This document shows positions 61,141 through 64,000 of a stretch of 64,000 bases of DNA, one piece after another. Location of the stretch: positions 1-64,000 of the forward strand of contig NZ_JARXWN010000022.1 in the NCBI RefSeq assembly GCF_029892965.1, written 5' to 3'. Source of the DNA: Dysgonomonas sp. PF1-14. GTDB taxonomy: Bacteria; Bacteroidota; Bacteroidia; Bacteroidales; Dysgonomonadaceae. Under the pieces are notes generated by a model. That model was not told the origin of the DNA and ran no database searches. It was given only the letters and a program-made list of their open reading frames with translations. How positions within the stretch are numbered: the stretch's first letter is position 1; each line of letters opens with the position of its first letter. The translations under genes and the position numbers were made by a program.

Positions 61141-61989
61141 ATGATTAAATCTCGCGAAATCAAACAAAAATATGACTCAATGGATGCTATTTCGTTGGGT
61201 AAAGTAAATGTTGAAAATTCTTTAGGTATGTTATATCACGAAAATTCTAAGTTTTCTAGATTGACAATGTTTAAAACGATAGAAAAAATATCAATTTTTA
61301 GAAATAATTTTTGGTTAGAAAGATGTTCTCAACCATTTAAGAAATATCCAAATAGGAGGAGAATAGATATAAATGGTACAATAAAGGTCAAAAATAATAA
61401 CTATACCCAAATATTACATTCTAGAAGAAGTCAGAGGATGTATAAAAGCGGTTATAAATTATCAATAGATGAATTGACCTCTTTATTAAGATGTTCTTAC
61501 GGTATAACTCATAAAGAACCAATATACGGATTAGAACATCAGGGTCATTTTTATTATAGAACTATCCCTGCGGGTGGTGCATTATATCCTATCGAAATAT
61601 ATTTTATTTCCTTTAATTCTGAGCTTGACAAAGGATTATACCATTTTGATCCTGACACTAATTCTTTGGATTTCATTAAAGGGGGAGATTTTTTTGACAT
61701 TTTATCTGATTATATTCAAGCAGAACCAAATGTTGAAATGAACAATGCTTCAGGTATATTTATTACTACAGGTATGATAGAACGTTTAGCTGTAAAGTAC
61801 GGGGAGAGAGCATACCGTTTTATGATGCTTGAAGCTGGTGCCGTAAATGCGATGCTTTCTTTAACAGCTGAAGCCCTTAATTTAAAGAGTTGCGCTATTG
61901 GTGGATATTATGATGACGACCTTCATTCGTTTCTAGAAATCGATGGCGTTTTCGAAGCGGTTAATAACGTACTAATAATAGGAGGGTAA
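61141..61989 (+). CDS. sagB: SagB-type FMN dehydrogenase
   Basis: This 282-residue protein carries the nitroreductase-like SagB fold in residues 95-280. Landmarks are LHSRRSQRMYKSGYKLSIDE (the R-R/S-R motif binding FMN), the TIPAGGALYPIEIYFISFNS strand, and YGERAYRFMMLEAGAVNAML with a following AIGGYYDDDLHSFL. It oxidises azolines to aromatic azoles. The first 90 residues are a helical extension found in some members. Its presence implies that the final peptide contains azoles. Confidence 0.92.
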   Translation: MIKSREIKQKYDSMDAISLGKVNVENSLGMLYHENSKFSRLTMFKTIEKISIFRNNFWLERCSQPFKKYPNRRRIDINGTIKVKNNNYTQILHSRRSQRMYKSGYKLSIDELTSLLRCSYGITHKEPIYGLEHQGHFYYRTIPAGGALYPIEIYFISFNSELDKGLYHFDPDTNSLDFIKGGDFFDILSDYIQAEPNVEMNNASGIFITTGMIERLAVKYGERAYRFMMLEAGAVNAMLSLTAEALNLKSCAIGGYYDDDLHSFLEIDGVFEAVNNVLIIGG

Positions 61990-61994
61990 TAATT

Positions 61995-62864
61995 ATGAAT
62001 AAGGCTCTATTTGTTGATGGAATAAGTTACCATACTGGAGAAAAAGTTATTTTAGACAATATTAGTTTTTCCGTATATAACAATGAAACTGTTGCTATTC
62101 TTGGTGAAAATGGAGCAGGAAAAACAACCTTATTAAATATAATTTTAAAGGATATACCATATAATAGTGGTATTATAGAGTTTTATAGCAATAGAAACTT
62201 TAATAAAAAGGAAATCGGTGCATGCTACGACAACCTAAATATACTTTCCTTGCTGAAAGTTAGTGAATTAATACATTTATTCTGCACATTTTACAGTTTA
62301 AATTTTACAAATATATTAAATCAATATTCTGTTCCATTTAAACTACAAGAAATTAATGATACATATATATGCAAATTATCAATGGGGGAACGGAAACGTA
62401 TTGCCGTATTATTATCCATAATACACAATCCTAGATTTCTTATTATGGATGAGCCATTTTCTAATATTGATCCTTCATTATTGCAAACTTTATGGAAAAA
62501 TATAAAAACTAAGGACAGAACGATTTTGTATTCTACTCATAATTGGGAAGAAGCAGCAAATAGTGCTGATAAGGTCATTTTCATGAGCAAGGGAAAAATT
62601 ATTTCAGATCCAGATACGCCAACTAATATTCTATCCAAACTTCCATCACATACAATTCTTGGAATTGAAAATTGTTCGAATAAAATATTAGATTATTTCA
62701 AGGGGCTAGAATATTACCAAAAAGATAGCTCGACGTGTATATTCATAAATGAAAACTTCAATTTCTCTGATTTGAATATGATTTCAGACTGCCCAATAAA
62801 AAAAATGAAAGCAGGTTTATTAGATGCATATCTATATTTATCAAACATAAATAAAAAGGAATAG
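61995..62864 (+). CDS. ABC transporter ATP-binding protein (peptide export)
   Basis: This 289-residue protein has Walker A GENGAGKTTLLNI (residues 37-49), the signature LSMGERKRIAVLL (near 131-143), Walker B FLIMDEPFSNIDP (near 150-162) and the H-loop STHNWEEA. It lies 5 nt after sagB and 1 nt before the permease, so the pair is one unit. In the streptolysin cluster the equivalent SagG/H/I proteins export the peptide. It may also confer self-resistance. Confidence 0.92.
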   Translation: MNKALFVDGISYHTGEKVILDNISFSVYNNETVAILGENGAGKTTLLNIILKDIPYNSGIIEFYSNRNFNKKEIGACYDNLNILSLLKVSELIHLFCTFYSLNFTNILNQYSVPFKLQEINDTYICKLSMGERKRIAVLLSIIHNPRFLIMDEPFSNIDPSLLQTLWKNIKTKDRTILYSTHNWEEAANSADKVIFMSKGKIISDPDTPTNILSKLPSHTILGIENCSNKILDYFKGLEYYQKDSSTCIFINENFNFSDLNMISDCPIKKMKAGLLDAYLYLSNINKKE

Positions 62865-62865
62865 T

Positions 62866-63573
62866 ATGAAAATATTTATTGTATCGGTATATTATCAGTT
62901 GCTAAGTTTTCTTCGAATAAAACCAGCTGTTTTTATGACAATCTTTTTCCCTGTATTTCTATTTTGCTTGTTCTCGGTTATATGGGGGATGACCGATCCC
63001 GCTTATGTTTTTTGGATTTATACAGGAGTTCTTGGGATGACATTATTGAATGAAGGCTTTTTTGCAATTGGGCCATTACTGAAAGAATATTATATAAGTG
63101 GGCTTACTCGTTATCTTAATAAAATGCCATTCAACTTCATAATATTCTTTATTGCTCTAATTTTTGGGCGATTATTAGTTATGTTGATCCTTCTTATATG
63201 TTTAAGCATTATAGTCTGTTTTTGGGGTTTAAACATATCGATCGAACAATTTTTATGGATTGTCTTTGGGCTTGGTACTGGTTTTATATTGTTTTCTTTC
63301 ATTGGGTTAATCTTATCATTCGCTAGCATAAAGTATACTGCAAGCAGAAATATCACGAATCTACTTCAATTAATAATTTTATTTATGAGTAATACTTTCT
63401 ATCCCTTAAATGAATACAATAAAATTTTAGGAACGATTGGCGATATACTTCCACTAAATCCTGTATTAGAATTAATGAGAAATGGTACTTTTCACTATTC
63501 TTTATTTATATGGTTACTCGCTTCAATAGTTCTATTCTATATAATGTTTAAAGAGATAAAGTTTTCCAGATGA
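62866..63573 (+). CDS. ABC transporter permease (peptide export)
   Basis: This 235-residue protein has six hydrophobic segments typical of ABC-2 permeases, for example VFMTIFFPVFLFCLFSVIWG (near 22-41), FIALIFGRLLVMLILLICLS (near 95-114) and LFIWLLASIVLFYIMF at the end. Only one permease gene is present here, versus two in the streptolysin cluster, so it likely works as a homodimer. Its stop overlaps the start of the protease gene (ATGA). Confidence 0.88.
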   Translation: MKIFIVSVYYQLLSFLRIKPAVFMTIFFPVFLFCLFSVIWGMTDPAYVFWIYTGVLGMTLLNEGFFAIGPLLKEYYISGLTRYLNKMPFNFIIFFIALIFGRLLVMLILLICLSIIVCFWGLNISIEQFLWIVFGLGTGFILFSFIGLILSFASIKYTASRNITNLLQLIILFMSNTFYPLNEYNKILGTIGDILPLNPVLELMRNGTFHYSLFIWLLASIVLFYIMFKEIKFSR

Positions 63574-64000
63574 TATATATGCTTATTAAAATATTATTTT
63601 TAAATATAACTTTTCTATTATTACACGAGTTAGGACATTTAGCTTCAGCCTTTCTGTTAAGGTTGAAAGTGATAAATATTGGAATCACTCATAAACCCAT
63701 TTTACATTTTTTTGTGAGGATAAAAAACACCCAATCATATAGCCGGTTTCTTATTTTTACTTTATCAGGTAGTTTTGTTACATTAATAAATATTCTCATT
63801 ATACATCATTTCAATTTATGGGAAATAACCACGTTGAAAATTGCTATTATCTTACAAATAGTCATAGAGTTAAATCCCTTTTATTCTGACATTTCAATTA
63901 TTGGATCAAGTATAAACACACATAATTATCATAATTTGGAATTACTCAAAACTGGGATGTTTGATAGAAATTATTTATTCTCATCGCTATGGTATATCCA
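63570..64000 (+). CDS. M50-like membrane metalloprotease (partial, runs off the window)
   Basis: The frame opens at 63570 (ATGA overlap with the permease) or at 63579 and is still open at 64000, giving 143 residues so far. The first transmembrane helix contains LLLHELGHLASAFLL, the HExxH zinc motif of site-2 proteases. A later segment ELNPFYSDISIIG matches the second metal-binding NPxxxD region. Three or more hydrophobic segments are visible. In this cluster it could cleave the leader peptide, or act in immunity. Streptolysin clusters usually have a CAAX/Abi protease (SagE) in this role, so this is a different family. Confidence 0.8.
   Translation, partial: MIYMLIKILFLNITFLLLHELGHLASAFLLRLKVINIGITHKPILHFFVRIKNTQSYSRFLIFTLSGSFVTLINILIIHHFNLWEITTLKIAIILQIVIELNPFYSDISIIGSSINTHNYHNLELLKTGMFDRNYLFSSLWYI

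Overview
The window looks like a Bacteroidales chromosome, probably a Dysgonomonas/Parabacteroides-like member. This is inferred from low GC, Bacteroidota-type promoters (TTG about 20 nt upstream of TAnnTTTG), an RteC regulator, a type IX secretion (T9SS) C-terminal signal, and no Shine-Dalgarno-like sequence at the starts I inspected. No species marker is complete.

Layout. Positions 1-85 are the 5' end of a 23S rRNA gene and 271-344 a tRNA-Ala, both on the minus strand, with an rRNA-type promoter at 591-621 and no 16S between. Positions 0.7-2.1 kb carry rteC and two excisionase-like helix-turn-helix genes. Positions 2.2-4.3 kb hold two decayed IS982-family copies around a two-transmembrane orphan gene. 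Positions 4.28-40.4 kb are one long array of minus-strand genes from a large plasmid-like or integrative element: a methyltransferase-ParB fusion, ArdC, many small orphan proteins, HU, a PP-loop/radical SAM pair, a giant methylase-helicase broken by a frameshift, topoisomerase III, DUF4099/DUF3945 proteins, the PRTRC cassette (E1-like ThiF, E2-like B, ubiquitin-like C, protein E, probable F), a TetR regulator and a VirD4-type coupling protein. No integrase, relaxase or replication initiator is visible, so the element is incomplete here or extends elsewhere. Five long quasi-palindromes (8.4, 12.5, 19.7, 25.1 and 36.0 kb) sit directly upstream of five operons of this array. They share a covarying core and a Bacteroidota promoter pointing away from the operon; a sixth related palindrome is at 36.5 kb.

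Positions 41.0-57.6 kb form a polymorphic-toxin locus on the minus strand: a T9SS-sorted surface protein, a 3,304-residue SpvB/FG-GAP/RHS protein ending in a JAB-like peptidase domain, then a nested set of putative immunity genes and two displaced RHS C-terminal modules.

Positions 58.6-64.0 kb, on the plus strand, are a streptolysin-S-like azol(in)e peptide (TOMM) cluster. A 50-residue precursor with five consecutive cysteines is too short for ordinary ORF lists. It is followed by a hairpin and then by a SagC-like E1/docking protein, a YcaO cyclodehydratase with a proline-rich tail, a SagB-type dehydrogenase, an ABC exporter and an M50-like HELGH membrane protease that runs off the end. This cluster and the palindrome family are the most interesting content.
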